A stretch of DNA of 64,000 bases from Clostridium sp. AF15-31 (GTDB lineage: Bacteria; Bacillota; Clostridia; Lachnospirales; Lachnospiraceae), in assembly GCF_003461625.1 (NCBI RefSeq), contig NZ_QTXL01000007.1, forward strand, positions 94,272 to 158,271, in the 5' to 3' direction. Below, piece by piece: positions 34,364 to 43,474 of this stretch. The notes under the pieces are model-generated. The model was not told where the DNA came from and ran no database searches. It saw only the letters and a list, made by a program, of their open reading frames with translations. A program made the position numbers and the translations under genes. Position 1 is the stretch's first letter; each line of letters begins with the position of its first letter.

Positions 34364-36511
34364 GTGATAATTAACTTCCAGATTATTGCACTAAAACAAA
34401 AGATGAGCAAATTTAAAAAAATGATCATGCGTATGGCAGACCGGCTTGACAGCAGCTGCGCGCTGGGTGCGATCCGACAGGGTATGATCATGATGATCCC
34501 GCTTCTTGTAGTCGGGTACCTGGCGGCGATGTTGATCAATCTACCGATTCCTGCATATCAGACGTTTATAGCGAAATTGTGTGGTGGACATGTACTGGAA
34601 ATTCTGAATTTCGTATATGCCAGTGTTAATGAGTTCTTTGCTGTTTTTCTGGCAGTAACAACAACGGTCAGTTATGCCATTATGAAACGGAGAAAGCAGG
34701 AAATCTATGAAGGTACAGGAAATATTATCATTTTAGTAATTATCACACTGGCTGCTCTGGTAGGGTATTTCGGAATCCAGTACGATGATTTTTCCATTCA
34801 TTCGTTAAGCAATATGCATGCATTTACGGCACTGTTTGTTGCGCTTATTTCCGGTAAGATCTATTACACAATGAAGAGCAGTCGTTTCTTCAAGGTGAAA
34901 AATCAGCGTACGAATACGGACGGTATCTATATTGAAGCAATCGAGGGAATTGCTCCGGCGGTTGCCATTATTGGATTTTTTGCGTTTTTTCGAATTTTGT
35001 TACAGGTATTATTTGGAGTAAGCGGTTTTCAGGAATTGGTTGAACGCTTTTTTGATTACCTGTTAAAGCCATTACAGAATGGACTGGGAGCAGGAGTGGT
35101 TATTATTTTTCTGACACATGCGTTATGGTTCTTTGGAATTCATGGACACAATATGTTAGACACAGTGATCAAGCAGAATTTTTCTGATATAACAGCCGGA
35201 ATTTTCAGCAAGACAATGCAGGATGTATTTGTACTTCTGGGAGGAGTGGGAGCCGTTTTGTGTCTGGTGATTGCGATCCTGTTGTTTGCGAAAAAGAAGG
35301 GTGTTCGGAATCTTGCATATATGGCAGCACCGAGTTTGGTCTTCAATATCAGTGAAATTGTCTTATTTGGAGTTCCTGTGATTTTGAATCCTATTCTACT
35401 GATCCCATTTATGCTTGTACCGATGGTGAATTATCTGGTCACTTATGCGGCAATGTTCTTTGGACTTGTTCCGCACGTGATACGTGAAGTTGATTGGACG
35501 ACGCCTGTTATTCTGAGTGGGTATCAGGCTACCGGTTCCTGGGCAGGAGCAGTTTTGCAGATCCTGTGTCTGGCAATTGGTGTGTGTATTTATAAACCAT
35601 TTATTCGTATGTATGAAGAACAGCGGGAACTGCGTCTGAAACGTGATGTCAAAAGACTGGTGGAGGAGATGCAGCGCGAGGAGCAGAACAATTCCATCTC
35701 ACCATATACAAAGCGTGAAGATGAGATCGGACATATGGCCCGTATCCTGGCAGATGAACTTGTTGAAGCAATCAGACGGAAAGAATTGTTCTTAGTGTAT
35801 CAGCCACAGGTGAACCGTGATGGCAGGTGCATTGGTGCAGAAGCGTTGATCCGTTGGGAGCATCCGGAATTTGGATTTATCTATCCTCCGTTGATCATAC
35901 AGCTTGCCAAGGAAAAGAAGGTACTTAGTACGTTAGAGAAATTTATCTTTGATACGGCAGGTGCGGCACTGGCACAGGTAAGGGATATCGTACCGGATGA
36001 TTTCAAGATGTCGGTCAATCTTACAAATGAATCTCTGGAATGGGATGGCATTGAAGCATGTATCGAAAATGTTGTACAGAAATACCAGTTTCCAAATGTA
36101 CAGCTCGGACTTGAGATCACGGAGCAGGATGCACTTTCTTCGTCCATTGATATAACGAAAAAGATTGAAGCATTGAAGGCGAAAGGTCACAGATTCCTGA
36201 TCGATGATTTTGGTATGGGACATACGTCGCTGGTTTATTTGCAGACGAAGTATTTTAACATTGTAAAGCTGGATGGATCTCTGACGAGAGACGTTATTCA
36301 TAATGAAACGAATCGTGATATCATTGCATCAATCGTCTATCTGGGCAGATCTTTGAAATTCAAGATTATTGCTGAATATGTAGAGAATGAAGCTCAGAGA
36401 GATGAACTGAAAAAACTTGGCTGTGATGCATTCCAGGGCTATCTCTACAGCAAGCCGATTAAACTTGATGAACTTATGTCGTGGATCAAAGGGTCAGGAC
36501 ATGAAAGCTGA
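34364..36511 (+). CDS. PTS EIIC-like membrane sensor fused to an EAL c-di-GMP phosphodiesterase domain
   Basis: The protein has 715 residues and starts at GTG behind AAAGGAA. Residues about 20-430 form a lactose/cellobiose-type PTS EIIC domain, with FFGIHGHNMLD and the VFNISEIVLFGVP segment corresponding to the usual NINEPxxFGxP; the proline is lost. A helical linker (430-470) leads to a complete EAL domain (about 470-715). Catalytic and metal-binding motifs are intact: AEALIRW, VNLTNES, LEITEQD, DDFGMGH, KLDGSL, EYVEN and QGYLYSKP. No EIIA or EIIB gene is near, so the EIIC part probably senses a sugar and controls c-di-GMP breakdown. It is co-transcribed with the flippase; a long hairpin follows. 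Confidence 0.92.
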   Translation: MIINFQIIALKQKMSKFKKMIMRMADRLDSSCALGAIRQGMIMMIPLLVVGYLAAMLINLPIPAYQTFIAKLCGGHVLEILNFVYASVNEFFAVFLAVTTTVSYAIMKRRKQEIYEGTGNIIILVIITLAALVGYFGIQYDDFSIHSLSNMHAFTALFVALISGKIYYTMKSSRFFKVKNQRTNTDGIYIEAIEGIAPAVAIIGFFAFFRILLQVLFGVSGFQELVERFFDYLLKPLQNGLGAGVVIIFLTHALWFFGIHGHNMLDTVIKQNFSDITAGIFSKTMQDVFVLLGGVGAVLCLVIAILLFAKKKGVRNLAYMAAPSLVFNISEIVLFGVPVILNPILLIPFMLVPMVNYLVTYAAMFFGLVPHVIREVDWTTPVILSGYQATGSWAGAVLQILCLAIGVCIYKPFIRMYEEQRELRLKRDVKRLVEEMQREEQNNSISPYTKREDEIGHMARILADELVEAIRRKELFLVYQPQVNRDGRCIGAEALIRWEHPEFGFIYPPLIIQLAKEKKVLSTLEKFIFDTAGAALAQVRDIVPDDFKMSVNLTNESLEWDGIEACIENVVQKYQFPNVQLGLEITEQDALSSSIDITKKIEALKAKGHRFLIDDFGMGHTSLVYLQTKYFNIVKLDGSLTRDVIHNETNRDIIASIVYLGRSLKFKIIAEYVENEAQRDELKKLGCDAFQGYLYSKPIKLDELMSWIKGSGHES

Positions 36512-36521
36512 GATATAAACT

Positions 36522-36686
36522 AAAAACTCCATGCCGGACGTCTATATATTTTATGAAGCAGACCTGTTCGGAACGTCGGTCTTTAACGAATCACCAGTAG
36601 GTGATGAGTTTAGTACCGTTACGTTTCGGATCGAACGAAAGTGTTCTGCGGAATAAAGATATATAGACGTCCGGCATGGAGTTTTT
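36522..36686. repeat. Family A long hairpin between convergent genes, terminator-like on both strands
   Basis: AAAAACTCCATGCCGGACG (36522-36540) is the exact complement of CGTCCGGCATGGAGTTTTT near 36668-36686, and pairing continues through TCTATATAT. The apex CGGTCTTTAACGAATCACC / GGTGATGAGTTTAGTACCG (36577-36618) is the family A module in minus orientation. A tract on the left, T tract on the right: it can terminate transcripts from both sides. Confidence 0.88.
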
Positions 36687-36711
36687 TCTGGTATTTTATA
36701 GACTGATATGC

Positions 36712-37158
36712 TTATGCCATCATAGATGTAAGGATCTGGTTGACCAGTTTTCCGTCAGCTTTGCCTTTAACCTTAGGCATCAGCTCTTTCATGATCTTAC
36801 CCTTGTCTTTGGCTGTTGGAGCATCGATACCAAGACCTGCAAGAACTTCTTTGATCGTAGCAGTGATCTCTGCTTCATCCATCATCTTTGGTGCGAATTC
36901 TTCGAATACGGTGATTCTTGCCTTGCATTCATCTATGATATCGGTACGATCAGCAGGTGTTGTATCGATTGTTTCCTTTGCGAGCTTGATTTCTCTTAAT
37001 ACAACTTCGTTTTCTTCTTCCTCTGTCAGATCAGCACGTTTGTCTATAAATTTATTTTTCAGGGCTGTAAGGAGTGCGGATAATGCGTCCTTTCTCTCTT
37101 TATCATGTGCCTTCATAGCGGCCATCATTTCGCTTCTGACTTCATCAATTTTACTCAT
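36712..37158 (-). CDS. yqeY: GatB/YqeY domain-containing protein
   Basis: A 148-residue cytoplasmic protein of the YqeY family, related to the tail domain of the GatB amidotransferase subunit. Features are MSKIDEVRSEMMAAMKAHDKERKDALSALLTALKNK, the long charged helix, and the C-terminal KDKGKIMKELMPKVKGKADGKLVNQIL, the conserved YqeY motif. Its biochemical role is unsettled; tRNA-linked amidation has been suggested from the domain. I chose the ATG 9 bp behind GGAGGT rather than the ATG overlapping the RBS. Confidence 0.93.
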   Translation of the reverse strand: MSKIDEVRSEMMAAMKAHDKERKDALSALLTALKNKFIDKRADLTEEEENEVVLREIKLAKETIDTTPADRTDIIDECKARITVFEEFAPKMMDEAEITATIKEVLAGLGIDAPTAKDKGKIMKELMPKVKGKADGKLVNQILTSMMA

Positions 37159-37323
37159 TATATTCATACCTCCGTATAAAGTTATATATAGGTAATTGCA
37201 AAACTGTCGATGTTTTGTAATTGCTTCACATATTGTGATCGGACAGGTTTACAACCTGTCGCTCCTTATTATAGCACCGGAAAAGCGATAATTTCAATAT
37301 GGCAACTGTATTTGAATTATCGG

Positions 37324-37351
37324 TTGCATTTGTCCGAGGGGAAGGTATAAT
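37324..37351 (+). promoter_or_regulatory. Sigma-A promoter of the NUDIX gene
   Basis: TTGCAT (37324-37329), 16 bp, TATAAT (37346-37351), 46 bp upstream of the start codon. Confidence 0.7.
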
Positions 37352-37396
37352 GAGCGCATATGGGTAAATATGGCAAATAACAGGAGATGAAAGACT

Positions 37397-37870
37397 ATGT
37401 CACTTACTATGAAAATGACAACATTATGTTATATAGAGAAAGACGGAAAATATCTGATGCTTCATCGTACAAAGAAGGAGAAAGATATTAATAAGAATAA
37501 ATGGATCGGAGTCGGCGGACATGCGGAAGGAACAGAAGGACCGGAAGACTGCCTGCTTCGGGAAGTAAAAGAAGAAACAGGACTGACACTGACCTCTTAT
37601 CAGTTCCGTGGCCTGATCACATTTATCAGTGATGTCTGTGAGCCGGAGCTGATGTGTCTGTTTACAGCAGATGGCTTTACCGGAAGCTTAACCGCCTGCA
37701 ATGAAGGAGAACTGAAATGGGTAGATAAAAGCATCGTGCCATCTCTTCCGACCTGGACAGGAGATGCCATATTTTTAAAACTTTTATTAGAAGATGAACA
37801 ACGTTTCTTCACTCTGCGGCTGGTCTATGAAGGAGATGAGCTGGTGGAACACCGACTGGAGTTTTATTAA
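37397..37870 (+). CDS. NUDIX hydrolase (8-oxo-dGTP diphosphatase type)
   Basis: A 157-residue NUDIX protein. The NUDIX box is intact: GGHAEGTEGPEDCLLREVKE followed by ETGL, carrying the metal-binding REVxEE core. The N-terminal MTTLCYIEKDGKYLMLHRTKKEKDINKNKW resembles MutT/YjhB-like enzymes that sanitise oxidised nucleotides, so 8-oxo-(d)GTP hydrolysis is the usual annotation; specificity cannot be derived from sequence. It has its own promoter and an AGGAGATG ribosome binding site. It converges with the cation ATPase gene with an 87-bp gap in which I see no strong terminator. Confidence 0.92.
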   Translation: MSLTMKMTTLCYIEKDGKYLMLHRTKKEKDINKNKWIGVGGHAEGTEGPEDCLLREVKEETGLTLTSYQFRGLITFISDVCEPELMCLFTADGFTGSLTACNEGELKWVDKSIVPSLPTWTGDAIFLKLLLEDEQRFFTLRLVYEGDELVEHRLEFY

Positions 37871-37957
37871 AAGAAACCGCCAGCCGGCATTCGACTTTGT
37901 ATAAGTCATGACTTTTGCAGGCACAACACAACCATTTCATAAGTCTTGACGCTGCAG

Positions 37958-40573
37958 TTATTTACGAACAGCTTCTTTTATTATTCGTGTGATCTGGATA
38001 ATAAAGGTTGGGATAAATGCAAGCCCTAAAATGCTCAATACATTTTTAACTGTCAGGTCGGCAATCATGAATAAGCCATGCATAAATGGTGCGAGCAGGA
38101 CAAAGCCAAGCAGCAGGACACCGGCGAAGAAAGCGGCGACACTCCAGAGGTTGGAGCGGATACCGATCTTTATAATAGAGGATTCGCTGCGGCATGTAAA
38201 TCCGTGGAACAATCTTGCAAGCGTCAGTGTGGCAAATGCCATTGTGCTGGCAGTCAGGGCATTTACGGAATCACCCAGATAAAAGGCGACGGTTGTAACA
38301 ATACCGATCAGAACACCGTAGCAAATAAGCTGGAGCGAGAAGGATTTATTGAAGATTCCTGCTTTTGGATCTCGCGGTTTGTTACGAAGTAATTTCTTAT
38401 CGGATGGTTCCATACCGATGGCAAGTGCCGGAAGTGAATCGGTCAGCAGATTGATAAAGAGCAGATGAACCGGCTGGAATGGGGTATCAAGCGCCATGAT
38501 GGAGCAGTAGAGAACTACCAGAATGGCTGCGAGGTTTCCGGACAAAAGGAACAGGATGGCATTCATGATATTACGGTAAACATTTCTTCCTGTCAGGACA
38601 GCTTTTATGATCGTTGCAAAATTATCATCTGCAAGGATCATAGCTGAGGCATCCTTTGATACCTCGGTTCCGGTGATTCCCATAGCGACACCGATATCTG
38701 CTTTTTTCAATGCGGGAGCATCGTTTACACCGTCACCGGTCATGGCGACAATGTGACCTTTCTTCTGCCATGCATCAACGATACGGATCTTGTTTTCCGG
38801 TGAAACTCTGGCATAGACGGAGATCTTTGGAAGGACATCTGTAAGTTCGTCATCGGTCATACGGTCGACTTCCTGACCGGTTACGGCCATATCACCATCG
38901 TGGAAGATACCGATCTGTCTGGCAATAGCGGTTGCCGTTACTTTATGATCTCCGGTTATCATGATCGGTTTGATTCCGGCGGAGATAGCATCCGCAACTG
39001 CAGCCATGGATTCTTCTCTTGGCGGATCAATCATGGATACAAGTCCGATAAAAGTATAACCATATTCGGAGGCTGCGGTCAGAACTTCCGAATCGGAACA
39101 TTCTTTATAGGCAAGTGCCAGAACCCGTAAACCTTGTCTGGAAAATTGCATGTTTTGTTCCAGAATTCTGTTGCGGTCGTTCTCTGTAATCGGACGGATA
39201 CCATCCTCTGTGATGATTGAATCCATACGGGTAAGAAGAACATCGACTGCACCTTTTGTCAGAAGCGTAGGTACGCCGTGCAACAGGTATTTGCTGCTCA
39301 TCAGTTTCCGTTCGGAGTCAAATGGAATCTCTTCCAGACGCGGCATCAGATCACGCAGAACTTCTTCTGTTACACCGACATCAAATAGTTTCGTTTTCCT
39401 TGCCATCGTAAGGAGACAGGTTTCAGTCGGATCCCCGATATCCTTGCCATCCCGGATACTGCTGTCGTTGTTTAAGATACAGTTGTACAGAAAATAACGA
39501 TGTGCCGGAATATGGAGATCCAGTTGGTCGGCATTTAACAGAGTATCACAGGTATAAAGCTGCTGAACTGTCATTTTGTTCTGGGTCAGTGTACCTGTTT
39601 TATCCGAACAGATAACAGAGACACAGCCCAGACTTTCGACTGCTTTCAGATCTTTGATGATCGCCTGATCGGCAGCCATCTTTCTGGTACCCATTGCCTG
39701 AACGATCGTAACGATCGAACCGAGAGCCTCCGGAATGGCAGCGACAGCAAGGGCAACTGCGAACATCAGAGAATCCAGTATTTTCTCGCCCTGCATCAGG
39801 CGGAGACCGAATACGATCAGGCTGATCACCATAATGATCGTTGCCAGTTTTTTACTGAAATTATCAAGACTGATCTGAAGTGGGGTCGCTTTGGATTTTG
39901 TATTATTCATAAGGGTGGCTATCTTACCCATTTCTGTATGCATTCCGGTTGCTGTAACGAGAACATTTGCACGACCATAGGTAACAAGACTGCCGGAGAA
40001 TACCATATTGATGCGGTCACCGAGAGCAACATCCTCGGTGATATCAGAGTCGTCTTTATCCACATTTGTAGACTCTCCGGTCAGAGAACTTTCATTTACC
40101 TGTAAAGAGAAATTTTCGATGATACGGCCATCAGCGACGATCATATCACCGGCTTCTAAGAGCAGGATGTCTCCCGGTACGATGTCTTTTGATGCAATCT
40201 CCTGTTTGATTCCGTCACGTAATACTTTCGCTTTTGGTGCAGATAATTCTTTTAAGGAATCAAGAGATTTTTCTGCCTTTACATATTGGATCGTACCAAG
40301 GATCGCATTCATGATAATAACCGCAAATATAACAATCGTACTTTCGATGTTGCCGGATGCCATAGAGACGATCGCGGCAGCGATCAGGATGATAACGAGC
40401 AGATCGGCAAACTGGTGAAAAAAGACAGAAGCAACACTTTGTTTCTTTTGCTCGACCAGAGTATTTTCACCATAGGTTTGAAGTCGCTCTTTAGCATCTG
40501 TAGTGGTAAGTCCTTCCGGATTACCGCAGGTTCGGAATAATTCTTCTTTGTTCAGTTGATAGATTTCTTTCAT
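37958..40573 (-). CDS. P-type cation-transporting ATPase (SERCA/PMR1-like), probably Mn2+ and/or Ca2+ exporter
   Basis: An 871-residue P2A-type ATPase: N-terminal cation-ATPase domain, actuator with LTGES, ten membrane segments, phosphorylation motif SDKTGTLTQNKM at about residue 323, hinge MTGDGVNDAPALKKADIG, and C-terminal membrane region FINLLTDSLPALAIGMEP. The fourth segment reads AVAAIPEALGSIV where Ca2+ pumps have the PEGLP-type motif; one of the usual ligand positions is conserved. Its leader is a yybP-ykoY-type riboswitch with a terminator, so expression should rise with Mn2+, which makes Mn2+ detoxification likely. Ca2+ transport alone is the alternative. GAAAGGACA is the RBS. Confidence 0.93.
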   Translation of the reverse strand: MKEIYQLNKEELFRTCGNPEGLTTTDAKERLQTYGENTLVEQKKQSVASVFFHQFADLLVIILIAAAIVSMASGNIESTIVIFAVIIMNAILGTIQYVKAEKSLDSLKELSAPKAKVLRDGIKQEIASKDIVPGDILLLEAGDMIVADGRIIENFSLQVNESSLTGESTNVDKDDSDITEDVALGDRINMVFSGSLVTYGRANVLVTATGMHTEMGKIATLMNNTKSKATPLQISLDNFSKKLATIIMVISLIVFGLRLMQGEKILDSLMFAVALAVAAIPEALGSIVTIVQAMGTRKMAADQAIIKDLKAVESLGCVSVICSDKTGTLTQNKMTVQQLYTCDTLLNADQLDLHIPAHRYFLYNCILNNDSSIRDGKDIGDPTETCLLTMARKTKLFDVGVTEEVLRDLMPRLEEIPFDSERKLMSSKYLLHGVPTLLTKGAVDVLLTRMDSIITEDGIRPITENDRNRILEQNMQFSRQGLRVLALAYKECSDSEVLTAASEYGYTFIGLVSMIDPPREESMAAVADAISAGIKPIMITGDHKVTATAIARQIGIFHDGDMAVTGQEVDRMTDDELTDVLPKISVYARVSPENKIRIVDAWQKKGHIVAMTGDGVNDAPALKKADIGVAMGITGTEVSKDASAMILADDNFATIIKAVLTGRNVYRNIMNAILFLLSGNLAAILVVLYCSIMALDTPFQPVHLLFINLLTDSLPALAIGMEPSDKKLLRNKPRDPKAGIFNKSFSLQLICYGVLIGIVTTVAFYLGDSVNALTASTMAFATLTLARLFHGFTCRSESSIIKIGIRSNLWSVAAFFAGVLLLGFVLLAPFMHGLFMIADLTVKNVLSILGLAFIPTFIIQITRIIKEAVRK

Positions 40574-40696
40574 AAGACCATGTCCTTTCTTTTGCTTTTT
40601 TTCCTGAGACAGATAATGAATAGTAGTTTTTTAAACATACTGCTTGTATTTCGGAAAAATTCTGATTGGTACATGCTGTTTTTTGTAATTGATAAT

Positions 40697-40834
40697 AAAA
40701 AACGAGACTTTTTGTGCACAAAAAATATGCACAAAAAGTCTCGTTTTAACGTATATATCGGTTATCCGATCCCCGGCCTTTTAAGGCGTACTGACGAGAA
40801 TCGGCACATGCACAGCATGAAACTACTCCCTTTT
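40697..40834 (-). ncRNA. yybP-ykoY (Mn2+) riboswitch with overlapping terminator
   Basis: Read on the minus strand from 40833: AAAGGGAGTAG, a variable hairpin (ATGC...GCAT), CTCGTCAGTACG, a CCTT-AAAA-GG hairpin, CCGGGGATC with GATCGGATAACCGATAT, then AACGAGACTTTTT. GGGAGTAG, CGTCAnTACG and ACGAGACTTT are the conserved parts of this class. The last element is also the 5' half of an 18-bp terminator stem (40728-40745 with 40701-40718 on the plus strand) followed by TTTTTT. In this class Mn2+ stabilises the aptamer and prevents termination, so the switch is ON with Mn2+. The cation ATPase start is 120 bp downstream. Confidence 0.85.
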
Positions 40835-41093
40835 TGAATGATATATTTTTATCATGTATGAAAAGCTTAGTCAACCGTTTTTAGAAAGGTTTAACCATTT
40901 TTTTACCGGAAAATTCGATTTGAAGAACTATGCTTTGACAGAATCTTATAAAAACGATCAGAAAATATCGAAAATAAAAAAGAGGTGTGGTACAATGAGC
41001 GTAATTATTTGGACACAGGTCTTGCAGTATATTAAAGCATAAAGTACCTGTATAAAAAGAAAACATATAAGGAAGCAATCGGGAGGCACAGAT

Positions 41094-42020
41094 ATGACAT
41101 TACAACAGCTTGTCTATGCTGTAAAGATAGCAGATACCAAATCCATGAATAAGGCGGCAGCAGAATTGTATGTATCCCAGCCGGCACTTTCCAGTACGAT
41201 ACGGGATTTGGAAGAAGAATTGAATATCGAATTATTTATCCGAACCAATCGTGGTATCGTGATCACGGCGGAGGGAGACGAGTTTTTAAGCTATGCAAGA
41301 CAGATGGTAGAACTGAATCAGATGATCGAAGATCGATACATAAATAACGAAAAGAAAAAGAATAAATTCAGTGTATCCATGCAGCACTATTCATTTGCGG
41401 TAGAAGCCTTTATCGAGCTTGCAAAGGAGATCAGGCTGGATGATTTCGAACTGGCTGTGCATGAGACACGGACAAATGAAGTGATCGAGTTTGTAAGAGA
41501 CTACCGGAGTGAGCTTGGAATCTTATATTTAAATGAGTTCAACCGAAAGGCTTTGCAGAAGATTTTCTCAGAAAACGGACTGGAATTTACGGAATTATTT
41601 GACTGTGATGTATTCGTGTATCTGAGCAACGAGCATCCACTGGCAGGAAAAGAGAAGATCGCATTTGAAGAATTAAAAGATTATCCTTGTCTTTCCTTTG
41701 AACAGGGCGAACGAAATTCGTTCTATTATGCAGAAGAAGTATTCAGCACTCTGGAATACAAGCAGATCATCAAAGCAGATGATCGTGCAACAATGCTGAA
41801 TCTGATGGTTGGTATGAACGGATATACCTTGTGCTCCGGTATTATCTGTGAAGAATTAAACGGCAGTGCTTACCGCGCAATTCCGCTTGACACGGAGGAG
41901 AAAATGACGATCGGCTATATCAAACGAAAAGGCATGCGGCTGAGTACCCTTGGCAGACGCTATATCGAGATACTGACCCAATACGGAACACAGGAAAATG
42001 TAAAGAAGACGGCTGAGTAG
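41094..42020 (+). CDS. LysR-family transcriptional regulator
   Basis: A 308-residue LysR-type regulator. The winged helix-turn-helix is at residues 1-60 (MTLQQLVYAVKIADTKSMNKAAAELYVSQPALSSTIRDLEEEL), and the rest is a periplasmic-binding-protein-like effector domain. It heads a group of sulfur amino acid genes. Two nearly identical LysR-type sites (GCTATAA-N7-TTATAACCAG) lie upstream of the first PLP enzyme gene and of cysK, each about 65-75 bp before the inferred transcript start, the usual activator position. O-acetylserine or a related metabolite is a plausible effector, by analogy with CysB/CysR; this is inference. GGGAGGCAC is the RBS. No gene lies in the preceding 260 bp between it and the riboswitch. 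Confidence 0.93.
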   Translation: MTLQQLVYAVKIADTKSMNKAAAELYVSQPALSSTIRDLEEELNIELFIRTNRGIVITAEGDEFLSYARQMVELNQMIEDRYINNEKKKNKFSVSMQHYSFAVEAFIELAKEIRLDDFELAVHETRTNEVIEFVRDYRSELGILYLNEFNRKALQKIFSENGLEFTELFDCDVFVYLSNEHPLAGKEKIAFEELKDYPCLSFEQGERNSFYYAEEVFSTLEYKQIIKADDRATMLNLMVGMNGYTLCSGIICEELNGSAYRAIPLDTEEKMTIGYIKRKGMRLSTLGRRYIEILTQYGTQENVKKTAE

Positions 42021-42038
42021 ACGCTCAGCCGTTTTCTT
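42009..42038 (+). terminator. Terminator overlapping the lysR stop codon
   Basis: ACGGCTGAG (42009-42017) pairs with CTCAGCCGT (42024-42032), followed by TTTCTTTG. The stop codon forms part of the loop. Confidence 0.85.
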
Positions 42039-42095
42039 TGTTGTGAGGTCTGAGCCTGCAGGAAGCGGGGTAAATGAAAATTAAGTAACAAGCTC

Positions 42096-42119
42096 GCTAT
42101 AAATGATACTTATAACCAG
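42096..42119 (+). promoter_or_regulatory. LysR-type operator upstream of the trans-sulfuration gene
   Basis: GCTATAA-ATGATAC-TTATAACCAG, with the inner palindrome TATAA-N7-TTATA. The same arrangement and the same flanking bases occur at 44661-44684. Candidate -10 boxes (TATACT 42160, TATAAA 42170) lie 50-60 bp downstream. Confidence 0.6.
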
Positions 42120-42212
42120 CTCACAGAAATACATAGTAGCGAAATCTTATTCCTACTGATATACTATGGTATAAATCTCAATAAAAAACAGCAGGAAAGG
42201 ATGACGGTTATT

Positions 42213-43367
42213 ATGGATACAGGAATTGCTACAAAATGTATATATGGAAATCATGAAAAATTTGAAGGCGACAGAACGGGAGCGATCAGCTTTCCTATCT
42301 ATCAGACAGCAACGTATGCACATCCGGCAGTTGGACAGAGTACGGGGTATGATTACAGCAGACTCCAGAATCCAACCAGAGAACAGTTGGAGAAGATCGT
42401 TGCATCATTAGAAGGAGGACTGGATGCTCTCGCTTTTTCTTCCGGCATGGCAGCTATTACAACATTGATGGAAATCTTCAAACCGGGCGACCATATCATT
42501 TCGGAAGCAGATCTGTATGGCGGAAGTATCCGTTTATTTGATCATATTAATCAGAAAAATGGTATTGAGTTCAGCCGGATCAATTTTGCAGAGGAAGATC
42601 CGGAAAACTACATCAAAGAAAATACAAAAGCAATCTATATCGAGACACCGACTAATCCAATGATGAATGTTATTGATATCCGCAAGACGGCGGAACTTGC
42701 AAAGAAACATAATCTGCTGCTGATCGTGGATAATACATTTCTGTCACCGTATTTCCAGCGGCCATTTGAACTGGGAGCCGATATCATCCTGCACAGCGGA
42801 ACAAAGTTCTTAAGCGGACATAACGATACGCTGGCCGGATTCATCGTGGTAAATACACCGGAGCTTTCGGAGAAATTACGATATATTATAAAGACGACAG
42901 GTGCGGGACTTGCGCCATTTGACAGCTGGCTGGTGCTTCGTGGCATCAAGACACTGCCAATCCGTATGGAGAAGGCACAGGAAAATGCACAGGCGATCGT
43001 GGAATTCCTGTTGCAGGAGAAGAAAGTAAAGAATGTCTATTATCCGGGAATACCGGGAACAAATAATTATGAGGTCTGTAAGAGCCAGGCGAGTGGATTT
43101 GGAAGCATGCTGACATTTGAAGTGGAGAGCAAGGCGCTGGCACTCCATATACTGGAATCCCTAAAGCTGATCCCATTTGCAGAAAGTCTCGGCGGCGTAG
43201 AGACCTTGATCACATATCCGACGACACAGACTCATGCGGATGTACCGGAGGAAATCCGTATAAAGAACGGTATTACAGACAGTGTTCTGCGTCTGTCGGC
43301 AGGAATCGAAGATAAGAAGGATCTGATCGCGGATCTGAAACAGGCAATTGATTCTTTTCGGGAATAA
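42213..43367 (+). CDS. Trans-sulfuration PLP enzyme (cystathionine gamma-lyase/synthase family)
   Basis: A 384-residue Cys/Met-metabolism PLP enzyme. The internal aldimine lysine lies in HSGTKFLSGHNDTLAG; YDYSRLQNPTREQLE and FSSGMAAITTL are PLP-phosphate and substrate motifs, and LRLSAGIED near the end holds the carboxylate-binding arginine. The group includes cystathionine gamma-synthase, cystathionine beta/gamma-lyase and O-acetylhomoserine sulfhydrylase, which sequence alone does not separate well. I chose ATG 42213 because the RBS AGGAAAGG directly touches the earlier ATG. It is the first enzyme of the island; the MalY-like gene follows after 107 bp. Confidence 0.9.
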   Translation: MDTGIATKCIYGNHEKFEGDRTGAISFPIYQTATYAHPAVGQSTGYDYSRLQNPTREQLEKIVASLEGGLDALAFSSGMAAITTLMEIFKPGDHIISEADLYGGSIRLFDHINQKNGIEFSRINFAEEDPENYIKENTKAIYIETPTNPMMNVIDIRKTAELAKKHNLLLIVDNTFLSPYFQRPFELGADIILHSGTKFLSGHNDTLAGFIVVNTPELSEKLRYIIKTTGAGLAPFDSWLVLRGIKTLPIRMEKAQENAQAIVEFLLQEKKVKNVYYPGIPGTNNYEVCKSQASGFGSMLTFEVESKALALHILESLKLIPFAESLGGVETLITYPTTQTHADVPEEIRIKNGITDSVLRLSAGIEDKKDLIADLKQAIDSFRE

Positions 43368-43474
43368 AACAGTGTAATATATGAATAATGATGAAAAAGT
43401 AATTTGCCTGAAAAATATTTTGATATGGAAATATATTTACAGCATAGGATCTGAGACATAACGGGAGGATAATT

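Noticed and set aside
40854..41042. 62-codon open frame upstream of the LysR gene
   Set aside because: It overlaps the AT-rich promoter region, has no RBS and no similarity I recognise.
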